NCBI RefSeq assembly: GCF_009193265.1
Contig: NZ_VZZZ01000001.1
Span: 186,001 to 250,000, forward strand
Direction of reading: 5' to 3'
Source: Marinobacter changyiensis
GTDB taxonomy: Bacteria > Pseudomonadota > Gammaproteobacteria > Pseudomonadales > Oleiphilaceae
Length of the DNA stretch: 64,000 nt
Positions 33,313 through 41,991 of the stretch are shown piece by piece. A program made the position numbers and the translations under genes. A model generated the notes under the pieces. That model was given only the letters and a program-made list of their open reading frames with translations. It had not been told where the DNA came from and made no database searches. How positions within the stretch are numbered: position 1 is the stretch's first letter; every line of letters begins with the position of its first letter.

Positions 33313-33560
33313 TTAGCACGGAAGCAGTACTCGCAAGGATTGCGGGGTTGCAGGGACGCGCCGCTTGAAAGGAGTTCAGGCATGCAGGATGCAAACAGGG
33401 AAGAACCTCAGGGATGACTCGATAAACAGGGATAGTTGACGCCTGACGGATCAGGCGGAAGTTGGCCACGGATAGGGTACACAAGGACTGTGCACCTCTC
33501 CGTGGCCTCTGTTGATGAGCCTTTCGTTGAGAATCCTTGCCCGTTTTTGCGTCCTTTCCT
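33313..33560 (+). ncRNA. CsrB/RsmZ-family regulatory sRNA (CsrA/RsmA sponge)
   Basis: A non-coding interval with about eleven GGA motifs in 200 nt, many presented in hairpin loops: CGCAA-GGA-TTGCG (33332-33344), CTTGAA-AGGAG-TTCAGG (33364-33380), TCA-GGGA-TGA (near 33409), AAC-AGGGATA-GTT (near 33425), CGCCTGA-CGGA-TCAGGCG (33440-33457), and a large stem GGCCACGGA/TCCGTGGCC (33464-33507) with AAGGACT in its loop. GGA in loops is the CsrA/RsmA binding signature. The upstream GacA-type box supports the call. Both ends are approximate; no clean U-tract terminator follows the last stem. Confidence 0.78.
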
Positions 33561-33651
33561 GTCTTACTTTAGAGCCTGCCTCTGCGAGTCAGCATCCTTC
33601 AGATCTGTTTTCGGCTATCAAAAACCAATAACCCGAAAAAAGGAGCTCTTC

Positions 33652-33924
33652 ATGGCCCGTACATCTTTTCTTGCAACATTCGTATTGCTGTTCTCACTGC
33701 TGACCGGTTTTGCCTCTGCCAATCCCGGTGAGACTATCAACATCAACGAGGCCGATGTAGCGACACTGGCAAACCTCAATGGCATTGGCGAAGCCAAGGC
33801 AGAAGCCATCATTTCCTACCGCGAGCAGAACGGCCCGTTCGCCACGGTCAACGATCTTGGCAATGTTAAAGGCATCGGTGCCAAGACCCTGGAAACCAAT
33901 GCAGAGCGCCTGACCGTCAAGTAA
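33652..33924 (+). CDS. ComEA-like helix-hairpin-helix protein
   Basis: 90 aa. AAGGAG lies 6 nt before the ATG. A signal peptide (FLATFVLLFSLLTGFASA) is followed by the ComEA HhH motif: ININEADVATLANLNGIGEA, AEAIISYREQNGPF, NDLGNVKGIGAKTLETN. It is a small exported DNA-binding protein that helps pull DNA across the outer membrane during uptake. An open frame runs further upstream through the sRNA and is not coding. Confidence 0.92.
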   Translation: MARTSFLATFVLLFSLLTGFASANPGETININEADVATLANLNGIGEAKAEAIISYREQNGPFATVNDLGNVKGIGAKTLETNAERLTVK

Positions 33925-33946
33925 GGCTCCCATAACCCGCGCTGAC

Positions 33947-33973
33947 TCAGGGCCTCGCCTACGGGGCCTCTGA
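33947..33973 (+). terminator. Probable terminator of comEA
   Basis: TCAGGG and CCTCTGA pair (with one G-T) around a GC-rich loop and are followed by TTTCTAT. The U-tract is short. Confidence 0.4.
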
Positions 33974-34083
33974 TTTCTATCCCCAGCTGGACCTTCCACA
34001 TTTTCCTTCCCCATACTTTTGAGTCGAAAGTCGCCTAGACAGGCCAATTCGTGGTGCCTATCGTAAAGATATAAGAAGGCAAT

Positions 34084-34099
34084 TGATTCAAACGAATCA
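34084..34099. promoter_or_regulatory. Palindrome in the lutABC promoter
   Basis: TGATTC-AAAC-GAATCA, a perfect 6-bp inverted repeat 40 nt before lutA. It is a candidate operator for a lactate-responsive regulator; no such regulator is encoded next to it. Confidence 0.4.
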
Positions 34100-34138
34100 T
34101 GCAAGCCGCCCTACCCGTCCGGGAGAGTGATAACAACA

Positions 34139-34936
34139 ATGACTGACGCCATTAAACTGTATCCGTCCAAGCCACAGAAAGTGTATTTCTATGGCACTTG
34201 CCTGATCGACCTGTTTTACCCTGAAGCCGGCATGGCGGGCATCCAGCTCCTTGAGCGCGAAGGCATTGAGGTTATTTTCCCTCGCGACCAGACCTGCTGC
34301 GGTCAGCCTGCCTACACCTCCGGCTATCACGATGAAGCACGCTCCGTGGCGGCCGCCCAACTTGACCTGTTTCCGGAAGGCTGGCCCATTGTGGTGCCCT
34401 CCGGCTCCTGCGGTGGCATGATGCGAAAGCATTACCCGGACCTGTTCAGGGGTTTGCCCCAGGCGGAAACAGCCAACGAAGTTGCCAGCCGGGTATGGGA
34501 ATTGACGGACTTTTTGCTCAATGTGTGCCACATCAAACTGCAGGACCTCGGGCAACCCGCCACCGTGGCAATGCACACCTCCTGCTCTGCCCGGCGCGAG
34601 ATGGGCGTGGCCGAAGTGGGGCCCAAGCTACTCAAGCAGCTCTCCAATGTGACACTGGTCGAACAGGTACGGGCCGAAGAATGCTGTGGGTTCGGGGGTA
34701 CTTTTGCTGTTCGGCATCCGGAAATTTCCGGTGCCATGGTCACTGATAAAGTGACGAGTCTGGTGGAGGCCGGGGCACCGGAGTTTGTTACCACCGATTG
34801 CGGCTGCCTGATGAACATTGCTGGTTGCGCGGAGAAATCCGCCCGCCCGCTCAACGGCCAGCACATACTGAGCTTTCTGTGGCAGCGAGTCTCAGGCTCG
34901 CCCACGGACCCGGTTGAAGGAGATTCCCGCTCATGA
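34139..34936 (+). CDS. lutA: L-lactate utilisation protein LutA (CCG-domain subunit)
   Basis: 265 aa from the ATG at 34139; a GTG four codons earlier is too close to GGGAGA. Two cysteine-rich CCG domains: VYFYGTCLIDLF...DQTCCGQPAY and the second, AMHTSCSARRE...AEECCGFGGTFA. These bind noncanonical iron-sulfur clusters, as in heterodisulfide reductases. LutABC oxidises L-lactate to pyruvate with electrons passed to the respiratory chain. The stop overlaps lutB by ATGA. Confidence 0.93.
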   Translation: MTDAIKLYPSKPQKVYFYGTCLIDLFYPEAGMAGIQLLEREGIEVIFPRDQTCCGQPAYTSGYHDEARSVAAAQLDLFPEGWPIVVPSGSCGGMMRKHYPDLFRGLPQAETANEVASRVWELTDFLLNVCHIKLQDLGQPATVAMHTSCSARREMGVAEVGPKLLKQLSNVTLVEQVRAEECCGFGGTFAVRHPEISGAMVTDKVTSLVEAGAPEFVTTDCGCLMNIAGCAEKSARPLNGQHILSFLWQRVSGSPTDPVEGDSRS

Positions 34937-36462
34937 ACCAACCGACATCACACTCCGACACCCCATCCGCTGAAAACCTGGCCGCTCACGGTGCGGTTGT
35001 CCAGCAATTCCATCCCCGCGCCAGGGTTGCGCTTGAGAACCCGCAAATCCGCCGCAATTTCCGCAATGCCATGGATGGGTTGATGAGCAAGCGCCGCTCC
35101 GCGTTTGAAGGCTGGGAGCTGGAAACCCTGCGGGAGCTGGGTGCCAACATTCGCCAACGGGCACTCGCTAACCTGCCAGACCTGCTGGAGCAGCTGGAAA
35201 AGAATTTGACGGACAACGGTGTCCGGGTGCACTGGGCCAATGACGGTGATGAAGCCTGTCGGATCGTTCGCAAAATCTGTGTCGCCCGTAATGCCAAAAC
35301 GGTCATCAAGGGCAAATCGATGGTCTCCGAGGAAATGGAACTGAACCATTACCTGGAAGAACAGGGCATCGAAGCGCTGGAATCAGACCTTGGCGAGTAC
35401 ATCGTGCAACTTGCCGAGGAAACGCCCTCCCACATCATCATGCCGGCGATTCACAAGAACACCGAGGAGATCTCCGAACTGCTGCATGAGAAAACCGGCA
35501 CCGAGCGTTCCCACGACGTCAACTACCTGACTGCCAGCGCCCGCCAGCAGCTGCGTGAAAAGTTCATGAACGCGGATGTCGGGGTGTCCGGGGTGAATTT
35601 CGCGGTCGCTGAAACCGGCACCCTGTGTCTGGTGGAAAACGAGGGTAACGGCCGCATGACCACCACCGTGCCCGCTTGCCACATCGCAGTGACGGGCATC
35701 GAGAAAGTGGTGGGGACCATGGAGGATGTCACCGGCCTGCTCGCGTTGCTGACCCGCTCCGCTACCGGCCAGCACATCACCACCTACTTCAACATGATTT
35801 CCCGCCCGCGCCAGTTCAACGAACTGGATGGCCCGGAAGAGGTGCATCTGGTGCTGGTGGATAACGGCCGCTCGACCATCTACCAGGATGACGAACTGCT
35901 GGCGACCCTGCGCTGTATTCGCTGCGGCGCCTGTATGAACCACTGCCCGGTCTATACCCGGGTGGGCGGTCATGTTTATGGCACCACCTACCCCGGACCG
36001 ATCGGCTCCATCCTGATGCCCCATATGCTCGGGCTGGAGGCAACTCAGCACATGCCGACCGCTTCCTCGCTTTGCGGGGCCTGCGGCGAAGTCTGCCCGG
36101 TCAAGATTCCGATACCTGACTTGCTGGTGCGCCTGCGGAGGGAGTCTGTGGACGGTGATTCCGAACGACCCAGCAATGTCCGCGGGCACGGCGTCAAACG
36201 CGGCCACCTCGAAGCCGCAGCCTGGCTGGGGTGGCGCTGGATGCACAGCCAGCCCTGGCTGTACCGGCTAGGCACCTCGGTGTCTGCCCGCTTCCGCAAA
36301 TTACTGCCCAGAACCATGGGAGGCTGGACACGGTATCGGTCGGCCCCGAAGCTGGCACCCAAAACGCTGCACCAGATGATGGCCCAACGGTCGTCCTCAG
36401 TGAGACCTTCAGCCCGCATGCCCCAATCCAGCAACGTCGCTCAACGAGGAAACCTGTCATGA
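34933..36462 (+). CDS. lutB: L-lactate utilisation iron-sulfur protein LutB
   Basis: 509 aa. The N-terminal LUD domain contains VIKGKSMVSEEMELNHYLEE, FAVAETGTLCLVENEGNGRM and PACHIAVTGIEKVV. The ferredoxin-like part has CIRCGACMNHCPVY and CGACGEVCPVKIPI for two [4Fe-4S] clusters. The C-terminal 80 residues are basic and longer than in some homologues. It overlaps lutA and lutC by ATGA on each side, so the three are translated together. Confidence 0.95.
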   Translation: MNQPTSHSDTPSAENLAAHGAVVQQFHPRARVALENPQIRRNFRNAMDGLMSKRRSAFEGWELETLRELGANIRQRALANLPDLLEQLEKNLTDNGVRVHWANDGDEACRIVRKICVARNAKTVIKGKSMVSEEMELNHYLEEQGIEALESDLGEYIVQLAEETPSHIIMPAIHKNTEEISELLHEKTGTERSHDVNYLTASARQQLREKFMNADVGVSGVNFAVAETGTLCLVENEGNGRMTTTVPACHIAVTGIEKVVGTMEDVTGLLALLTRSATGQHITTYFNMISRPRQFNELDGPEEVHLVLVDNGRSTIYQDDELLATLRCIRCGACMNHCPVYTRVGGHVYGTTYPGPIGSILMPHMLGLEATQHMPTASSLCGACGEVCPVKIPIPDLLVRLRRESVDGDSERPSNVRGHGVKRGHLEAAAWLGWRWMHSQPWLYRLGTSVSARFRKLLPRTMGGWTRYRSAPKLAPKTLHQMMAQRSSSVRPSARMPQSSNVAQRGNLS

Positions 36463-37118
36463 GTGCCCGGGAACAGATACTACAGCGCTTGCGGCAGCGC
36501 CATGGCGGCGAAATTGCGGTTCCGGAAACAGACTTCAGCGTGATTGCAGATCGCGAATGGAGCGCTGCGGAGAAGCTCGACCGGTTTCAGAAGATGATCG
36601 AGTCGGTCCACGGCGAGGTACACCGCGTAAGCGAAGAAGACTGGCTCGATACCCTTGCCGACATCCTGCAATCCCGGTCAGCCCGGAATTTACTGGTGCC
36701 CTTAAAGCATGCCATCGGTCGAACTATTCGGGACGCTGACAGGCCTGACATGCCCGAGCTCCTGGGTTACGACACAGCTATCGAGCACTGGCTACCAAAA
36801 CTCTTCAACGACGTCGACGCAGCCATTACCTCGACTCGTGGTGCCATCGCCGAAACCGGCTCCCTCATCCTCTGGCCCAACGCTGACGAACCGCGCCTGA
36901 TGAGCCTGGTGCCTCCCATACACATTGCCGTACTGGAAGCGGACCAGATCTTCGCCACCTTCCACGAAGCCATTGCGCTGCAACGATGGGCCTCCGGCAT
37001 GCCCACCAACGCCCTGCTGATATCCGGCCCCTCTAAAACCGCCGACATCGAACAAACCCTCGCCTACGGCGTCCACGGACCGAAGGAGTTGATTGTCATT
37101 GTGATCGGGGCGGAATAA
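36459..37118 (+). CDS. lutC: L-lactate utilisation protein LutC (LUD domain)
   Basis: 219 aa from the ATG at 36459, overlapping the lutB stop. The LUD-domain blocks are AITSTRGAIAETGSLILWPN, ADEPRLMSLVPPIHIAVLEA and GPSKTADIEQTLAYGVHGPK. It is the third subunit of the lactate-oxidising complex. An open frame further upstream overlaps the end of lutB and is not used. Confidence 0.93.
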   Translation: MSAREQILQRLRQRHGGEIAVPETDFSVIADREWSAAEKLDRFQKMIESVHGEVHRVSEEDWLDTLADILQSRSARNLLVPLKHAIGRTIRDADRPDMPELLGYDTAIEHWLPKLFNDVDAAITSTRGAIAETGSLILWPNADEPRLMSLVPPIHIAVLEADQIFATFHEAIALQRWASGMPTNALLISGPSKTADIEQTLAYGVHGPKELIVIVIGAE

Positions 37119-37181
37119 CCTGCCCCTTGCCTCTTGACCGGTACTTCCGGCCCTGAATCATTCCTCTGAAAGGCTTTCTCC

Positions 37182-38159
37182 ATGCCAGCGCCCAGAACCC
37201 CCGCCCAGGCTAAAGTCCTCAAAGGCGCACTGCTGATTGCTCTGGCGGCGGCCCTTTGGGCCACGACTGGTATTGCTGCAAAATTCCTGTTTACCGGCAG
37301 CGAACTGGAGCCGTTGACCCTGGGCCTCGCCCGGCTGAGCATTGCCTTCCCCTGTTTTTTCGTGCTGATGCTGTGGGAGCGCCGGCATACCGACTCCAGT
37401 CAGCGCGCTCGCATCACCCCCAGAATCCTGCTCGCGCTGGCAGCGCTCGGGGTTTTTCAGGCGGCATACCAAGGCACCTATCTGGTGGCAGTGGATCTCA
37501 CCGGTGCTGGCATCGCCACGCTGATTGCCCTGTGCCTGTCGCCGGTCATTGTCGCGCTCCTGGCGGCGCCGATTCTCGGGGAAAAACCGGGCCTGACCAC
37601 ACTCATCGCTCTGATTGCGGCCATTGGTGGCACAGCGTTGCTGGTGATGGGTGATATGAAGACCACCGGCAACATCCGGCTTGCGGGTATCGCCATGGCG
37701 TTGGCAGCGGCTTTTGTTTATGCAGGCTTCACGCTGACCAGCCGACACGCCGCCAGCGGCGCACCGGTATTTGCCACGGCATTTATCTGCTTTTTCACCG
37801 GGGCCCTGACCTTGCTACCCATCGTAGCGTTATCGGGCGGTCTGGCTCAGCTGCAGAGTTTAGGCACCGTTGACTGGTTGTTGGTGGTGTATATCGGTCT
37901 GGTGCCGACGTGTCTGGGGTATTTGTGTTTCTTTGCGGGCATGAAGAACACACCGGCCACTACCTCCAGCATTATCGTCACGCTGGAACCGCTGTTCGTT
38001 GCAGCACTGGCCTGGGTGATTCTGGGTGAAAACCTCGCTGCCATGGGCATACTGGGGGCCGTCATCCTGACTATCGCAGTCGTTGTGGCGTCACGTTCCG
38101 GAGCCGCCCGGAAACCTGATATCATTGCCAGGGCCGGCCAGGACTCCCCAGCGGCTTGA
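37182..38159 (+). CDS. EamA/DMT-superfamily exporter
   Basis: 325 aa with ten hydrophobic segments in two EamA halves: LKGALLIALAAALWATTGIA at the start and a second half beginning near GIAMALAAAFVYAGFTLTSR. The typical cytoplasmic-side PVIVALLAAPILGEKPGL and EPLFVAALAWVILGENLAAM blocks (helix 4 and helix 9 positions) are present. It probably exports amino acids or related metabolites. It lies 63 nt after lutC and may be co-transcribed, but no substrate can be named. Confidence 0.9.
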   Translation: MPAPRTPAQAKVLKGALLIALAAALWATTGIAAKFLFTGSELEPLTLGLARLSIAFPCFFVLMLWERRHTDSSQRARITPRILLALAALGVFQAAYQGTYLVAVDLTGAGIATLIALCLSPVIVALLAAPILGEKPGLTTLIALIAAIGGTALLVMGDMKTTGNIRLAGIAMALAAAFVYAGFTLTSRHAASGAPVFATAFICFFTGALTLLPIVALSGGLAQLQSLGTVDWLLVVYIGLVPTCLGYLCFFAGMKNTPATTSSIIVTLEPLFVAALAWVILGENLAAMGILGAVILTIAVVVASRSGAARKPDIIARAGQDSPAA

Positions 38160-38188
38160 TATCAGCGTTCCGTCCAGCGTTCTTCCCT

Positions 38189-38737
38189 TTAGCTGTCTTT
38201 CCGTAACTTCTCCAGCATATTCGGCTGCAGGATTTCGATCCAGTAACCGTCCGGGTCTTTGATAAAGGCCAGGCCTTTCATCTTGCCATCATCCGGGCGT
38301 TTGACGAATTCCACACCCAGTTTTTCAAAGCGGTCGGCGGCATTGTAGACATCCGGCACGGCGACGCCGATGTGGCCAAAGCCCTGTGGCTCGTCGTTGC
38401 CATTGTGATATTCGAAGGTTTCGTCGCTCTCCGTGCCCCAGTTGTGGGTCAGCTCCAGCATGGCCTCACGGCCGAATATGAACGTGGTTCTGTGGGCATC
38501 ATCCGCTGGCACGGTGCTGGCTTGCCGGTCGTCAAGGTAGGCGAGGAAGTACAGAGTGAATTTCATTTCCGGGAAATCGAGTTTGCGGACCAGTCGCATG
38601 CCCATGATGCGGGTGTAAAAGTCGAGACTCCGTTTCGGGTCCTTGATCCTCAGCATGGTCTGGTTGAACACATATCCTTCGGTTTCCGGGACGCTTTCAT
38701 CGTGGAGGCCGGGGGCCTGTTCGAAATGGCGATGCAT
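38189..38737 (-). CDS. gloA: Lactoylglutathione lyase (glyoxalase I)
   Basis: 182 aa from the ATG at 38737, with GGAG 7 nt upstream. It is of the longer type with an N-terminal extension. Metal ligands appear at [31 protein letters not shown] and YWIEILQPN. It converts the methylglyoxal-glutathione adduct to S-lactoylglutathione. It is separated from alkB, same strand, by a three-way-junction element. Confidence 0.94.
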   Translation of the reverse strand: MHRHFEQAPGLHDESVPETEGYVFNQTMLRIKDPKRSLDFYTRIMGMRLVRKLDFPEMKFTLYFLAYLDDRQASTVPADDAHRTTFIFGREAMLELTHNWGTESDETFEYHNGNDEPQGFGHIGVAVPDVYNAADRFEKLGVEFVKRPDDGKMKGLAFIKDPDGYWIEILQPNMLEKLRKDS

Positions 38738-38851
38738 GGTTGCACTCCGCTCGCGGGATGAATGGTTAACTCCATACATGCTTATGATTTAGGCGGATTT
38801 CAAGGGGGCGTACTGGCTGGCTTCTTCAGGACTGCTTTTTCGCCGAACGGA

Positions 38852-38956
38852 TTCTGGTGGCATCCTCCTCCCCAGACACGCCGTAAATACATCCATGTAG
38901 GCTCGGTATTGCCATCCATGGCAATACACGGTCTGGAGAGGAGGATCCCACCAGAA
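38852..38956 (-). repeat. Three-way-junction element, copy 4 (alkB-gloA gap)
   Basis: Arms at 38852-38877 and 38931-38956 pair over 26 bp with two mismatches. On the minus strand the core hairpins are TATTGCCA-TGGA-TGGCAATA and TACA-TGGA-TGTA, then TTTACGGCGTG. The first hairpin has a much longer stem than in other copies, which is compensatory, supporting a conserved structure. Confidence 0.82.
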
Positions 38957-38996
38957 CCCATGGAACATTGGCGTTATCGCTTAAGAGGAGATTGGT

Positions 38997-40133
38997 TCAT
39001 GCCAGCTGATGCTCCTCCCCTTGGTAATATGCTTCTACCCTCGGATTCATCACTTTTTTCCACAGGGGCGGGAACAGCGCCAACACAATCATTGTCGAGT
39101 AACCCGCGGGTAGTTGCGGAGCAATCTCGTGGTGGCGCAGCACCTGGTACCGACGCCTGGCGTGGGCGTGGTGGTCGCTGTGGCGTTGCAGGTGGAACAG
39201 GAACACGTTGGTCAGAAAATAGTTGGAGTTCCAACTGTGCTCCGGGCCCGTCCGTTCATATCGGCCGTTTTCAAGCATGCGGCGATGGAGGCCGTAATGC
39301 TCCAGGTAGTTGACGATTTCCAGCAGTGTGACGGCGATAAAACTCTGCCCGAGGAAATAAGCCACGCCCAGCCAGCCGAAGACAAGGGTGCAAAGGGCCA
39401 ATGCCACTGCAGAAATGCTGTACCACCAGATCAGCTCATTGCGCCAGTGCAGCGCCGGCAGGCCTTTGCGTTCCAGTTTCCGGGCTTCCAGGCGCCAGGC
39501 GTTGATGAAGTTGCGGGCGTATGCCCGGGGCAGGAAATTGTAAAGCGGCTGGTTGTAGCGGGAGGAGGAAGCATCATCCGGCGTGGAGACATGAACATGA
39601 TGGCCCCGCAGATGTTCCACCCTGAAGCCGCCGTAGCACACCAGCGCCAGCAAAAAACCGCCCGCCCGGGTTTCCAGTTTGCCATCTTTATGAATGAGTT
39701 CGTGGGCAACGTTGATGCCCAGGCCTCCGACAATGCCGATGGAGAAGGTCCAACCGATGGCCCCCGGCAGGCTGAAGATTCCCGAGGCCAGCACCTGCAG
39801 CCCCCAGATCAGTAACACCACAAAGCCTGCGACCCAGCCCAGTGTCATGACCTGATAAAAGCGCTCGCTGTTCATCTGAGGAACGTCTGCCTGCTCGTCC
39901 GGGTTAAGTGAATCCTGCCCCAGCAGCTTGTCCAGCACCGGAATAATACCGAACACCACAACGGGCACGCCCCAGGCGAACAGGTTGACCAAACCGGTTG
40001 CTTCACCGGCGGCCAGCAGTAATCCAGACAGCGCCAGCGGCAACATGGCAATCAGATAGCTGTATTTCTTGAGCTGCAACAACAAGCGACGTCTTACAGG
40101 GTCCCGGGGCAGGGAAAGGTTTTTGGCATTCAT
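38997..40133 (-). CDS. alkB: Alkane 1-monooxygenase AlkB
   Basis: 378 aa, normal length. About six membrane segments and the diiron histidine boxes: NVAHELIHKDGK, EHLRGHHVHVSTPDDASS, NYLEHYGLHRR and LQRHSDHHAHARRRYQ. It hydroxylates medium to long n-alkanes at the terminal carbon using electrons from rubredoxin and rubredoxin reductase, which are not encoded here. The divergent GntR gene and the operator between them suggest local control. This gene is the strongest indicator of a hydrocarbon-degrading lifestyle. Confidence 0.97.
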   Translation of the reverse strand: MNAKNLSLPRDPVRRRLLLQLKKYSYLIAMLPLALSGLLLAAGEATGLVNLFAWGVPVVVFGIIPVLDKLLGQDSLNPDEQADVPQMNSERFYQVMTLGWVAGFVVLLIWGLQVLASGIFSLPGAIGWTFSIGIVGGLGINVAHELIHKDGKLETRAGGFLLALVCYGGFRVEHLRGHHVHVSTPDDASSSRYNQPLYNFLPRAYARNFINAWRLEARKLERKGLPALHWRNELIWWYSISAVALALCTLVFGWLGVAYFLGQSFIAVTLLEIVNYLEHYGLHRRMLENGRYERTGPEHSWNSNYFLTNVFLFHLQRHSDHHAHARRRYQVLRHHEIAPQLPAGYSTMIVLALFPPLWKKVMNPRVEAYYQGEEHQLA

Positions 40134-40204
40134 AGCTCTGCTCTCTTGCAGGAATGATTTTTTACGTTGACCTTGAACAGGTCCGCGACAGTCTCATTTT
40201 GTAA

Positions 40205-40219
40205 TATTGTCCTACAATA
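40205..40219. promoter_or_regulatory. GntR-type operator between alkB and its divergent regulator
   Basis: TATTGT-CCT-ACAATA is a perfect inverted repeat whose centre, TTGTCCTACAA, matches the TNGT-N3-ACNA pattern of FadR-like GntR operators. It lies 72 nt upstream of alkB and 78 nt upstream of the regulator. Confidence 0.7.
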
Positions 40220-40296
40220 CATCAGTCGTCAATTAATACGTTTGGTGTGCTAAACTTCAGTGAACATACTGGCCACACGCGAGCACCCGGACATTC

Positions 40297-40962
40297 ATGG
40301 ACTTCCAGATCCCCAATACACTGGCCGAGCAGATCACCAATTTTCTGGCGAACCGGATCATGACCGGTGCCATAAAACCCGGGCAACGGCTACACGAAGC
40401 CACGATTGCGGCGGAGCTGAAAGTAAGCCGGGCCTCAGTCAAGGAGGCGCTCTATACCCTTGAGCGTTGGCACCTGATCGACATCACGCCTCGCAAAGGA
40501 TCCTGCGCCACGCAGTTGGATGCCGAACACGCCTCAGAGCTGTATGACGTCTATATGCACCTGTTGATGATGCTGGCCCGGCGGCTCTGCGAGCGCTGGC
40601 AGGAGAAGGACAGGGAGCGCCTGGTCACCCGGGTGGGTAAAGTTATCCAGACTATGCAAGCCACCAATACCGATGTGTCCGAGATGGTCCAGGCCAGTTT
40701 CGATGTGATGGACATGTGCAATGAGTTGGTGGGCAACCCCTATCTCACAGAAGCCCTGGCAAACTTCAAACCAGCCGTCAGCCGCATGTATTACCTGTGT
40801 GCAGACAAGTATCGCCAGGATCTTGACCGTACCGGAGAGTTCTTCACCCGACTCATGAAAGCCGTGATAGACCGCAACCCTATCGAAGCGGAAAACCAGG
40901 TAGCAGGGTTTGCCAACCATCAGAAGAAGCTTATTTATCAGGCATTAGCAGCCACACCGTGA
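40297..40962 (+). CDS. GntR-family regulator, probable controller of alkB
   Basis: 221 aa. The winged helix reads LAEQITNFLANRIMTGAIKP, GQRLHEATIAAELKVSRASV and KEALYTLERWHLI. The C-terminal all-helical effector domain (ASELYDVYMHLLMMLARRLC and onward) resembles FCD domains. It is divergent from alkB with a good operator between them. The likely ligand is a fatty acid or acyl-CoA derived from alkane oxidation; this is inference from position. Confidence 0.86.
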   Translation: MDFQIPNTLAEQITNFLANRIMTGAIKPGQRLHEATIAAELKVSRASVKEALYTLERWHLIDITPRKGSCATQLDAEHASELYDVYMHLLMMLARRLCERWQEKDRERLVTRVGKVIQTMQATNTDVSEMVQASFDVMDMCNELVGNPYLTEALANFKPAVSRMYYLCADKYRQDLDRTGEFFTRLMKAVIDRNPIEAENQVAGFANHQKKLIYQALAATP

Positions 40963-41076
40963 CCGGACTCTAAGGCTGCCGGGATGACCTGAAGCAAACT
41001 TACAGTAGTTTGTGGTTGCGCTCGGGGAGCGAGTTGTACTTTACTAAGTATGCATTCTTTAACGACATGAGATTAA

Positions 41077-41853
41077 ATGGTACGGCTGAGCGGAATTCTA
41101 TTTGGAGTTTTATTCACACTTGGCGTGACTCCCACGGCCCTGGCTGCCGACCATCCTGCCGATGAGCTGATTTTCAACATCGGGATGGGAGGTATTCCCC
41201 CTTACACCATCAAACAGGATGATGGTTCGGTCAGCGGTATTTTCTGGGATGTGCTCTCCCGCATAGCGCGAGAATATGACTACTCGGTGATAGCAACCGA
41301 GGTTCCCACCAACCGGGTCGATGACTTTATTCTTGAAGGCCGGGTAGATGTGACAATGCGTGCCATGGAATGGACCAACGAGCCTCATCGCTTCCTGTTT
41401 ACAGCGCCGGTTACCATTGCCAGGGATGTCGTGTTCACCCGCAAGGATCAACCCCTGAATCTGACATCACCGAACGATCTTGCCGGTAAGACTCTCATTA
41501 CCCAACTCGGCTACAGCTACCCTATGCTGGAACCCCTGTTTGAATCCGGCGAGATCACCAGACTTGAGCTCCACGACGAGGTCAGCATGTTTCGACGGCT
41601 CGCCGGCGCAGAGCGCTTCGATGGGCTGCTTTCCAACTATCGCAGCGGTAAATGGGTCATGCGCATGCACGGCTGGGACGACGACTTTCAGGTTGAGCCC
41701 ATGGTGTTGAATGAATCGCCCTATCGGCTGATGTTTGCTCCGCGCTGGCCCCATTTCGTGAAGCTGTTTGATCGTGAACTCGCCGAAATGAAAGAAAACG
41801 GCGAACTGAACCGTATCATCACTTCTTACGACTACATGGTGCTGACCAAGTAG
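41077..41853 (+). CDS. Periplasmic solute-binding protein family 3
   Basis: 258 aa with a signal peptide (LSGILFGVLFTLGVTPTALA). The family-3 fold shows FNIGMGGIPPYTIKQDDGSV, SGIFWDVLSRIAREYDY, RVDVTMRAMEWTNEPHRFLF, DLAGKTLITQLGYSYPMLEP and MKENGELNRIITSYD. No ABC permease or ATPase genes are adjacent, so it may be an orphan receptor or act in sensing. Its last codons lie inside a perfect 21-bp inverted repeat. Confidence 0.85.
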   Translation: MVRLSGILFGVLFTLGVTPTALAADHPADELIFNIGMGGIPPYTIKQDDGSVSGIFWDVLSRIAREYDYSVIATEVPTNRVDDFILEGRVDVTMRAMEWTNEPHRFLFTAPVTIARDVVFTRKDQPLNLTSPNDLAGKTLITQLGYSYPMLEPLFESGEITRLELHDEVSMFRRLAGAERFDGLLSNYRSGKWVMRMHGWDDDFQVEPMVLNESPYRLMFAPRWPHFVKLFDRELAEMKENGELNRIITSYDYMVLTK

Positions 41854-41870
41854 TCGTAAGAAGTGATGAT
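41815..41870. repeat. Perfect 21-bp inverted repeat across a stop codon
   Basis: The arm 41815-41835 (ATCATCACTTCTTACGACTA plus one base) is exactly repeated in reverse complement at 41850-41870 with a 14-nt loop. The left arm is the last coding sequence of the solute-binding gene and the right arm contains its TAG stop. No T-run follows, so a standard terminator is doubtful. Confidence 0.9.
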
Positions 41871-41991
41871 GGTTTACGGTCACCATGTGGCGCCAAACCC
41901 CGTCTGCACCAGTTCGTCTGACAGGCTGTTCACTGGACAGCCCCCCTCCCTGAGGCAGTAAACTGCGGGCTCCTATCACGACGGGCCCGCC

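Noticed and set aside
33436-33651. N-terminal extension of comEA through the upstream region
   Set aside because: AAGGAG and a signal peptide fix the start at 33652, and the upstream region is explained by the sRNA.
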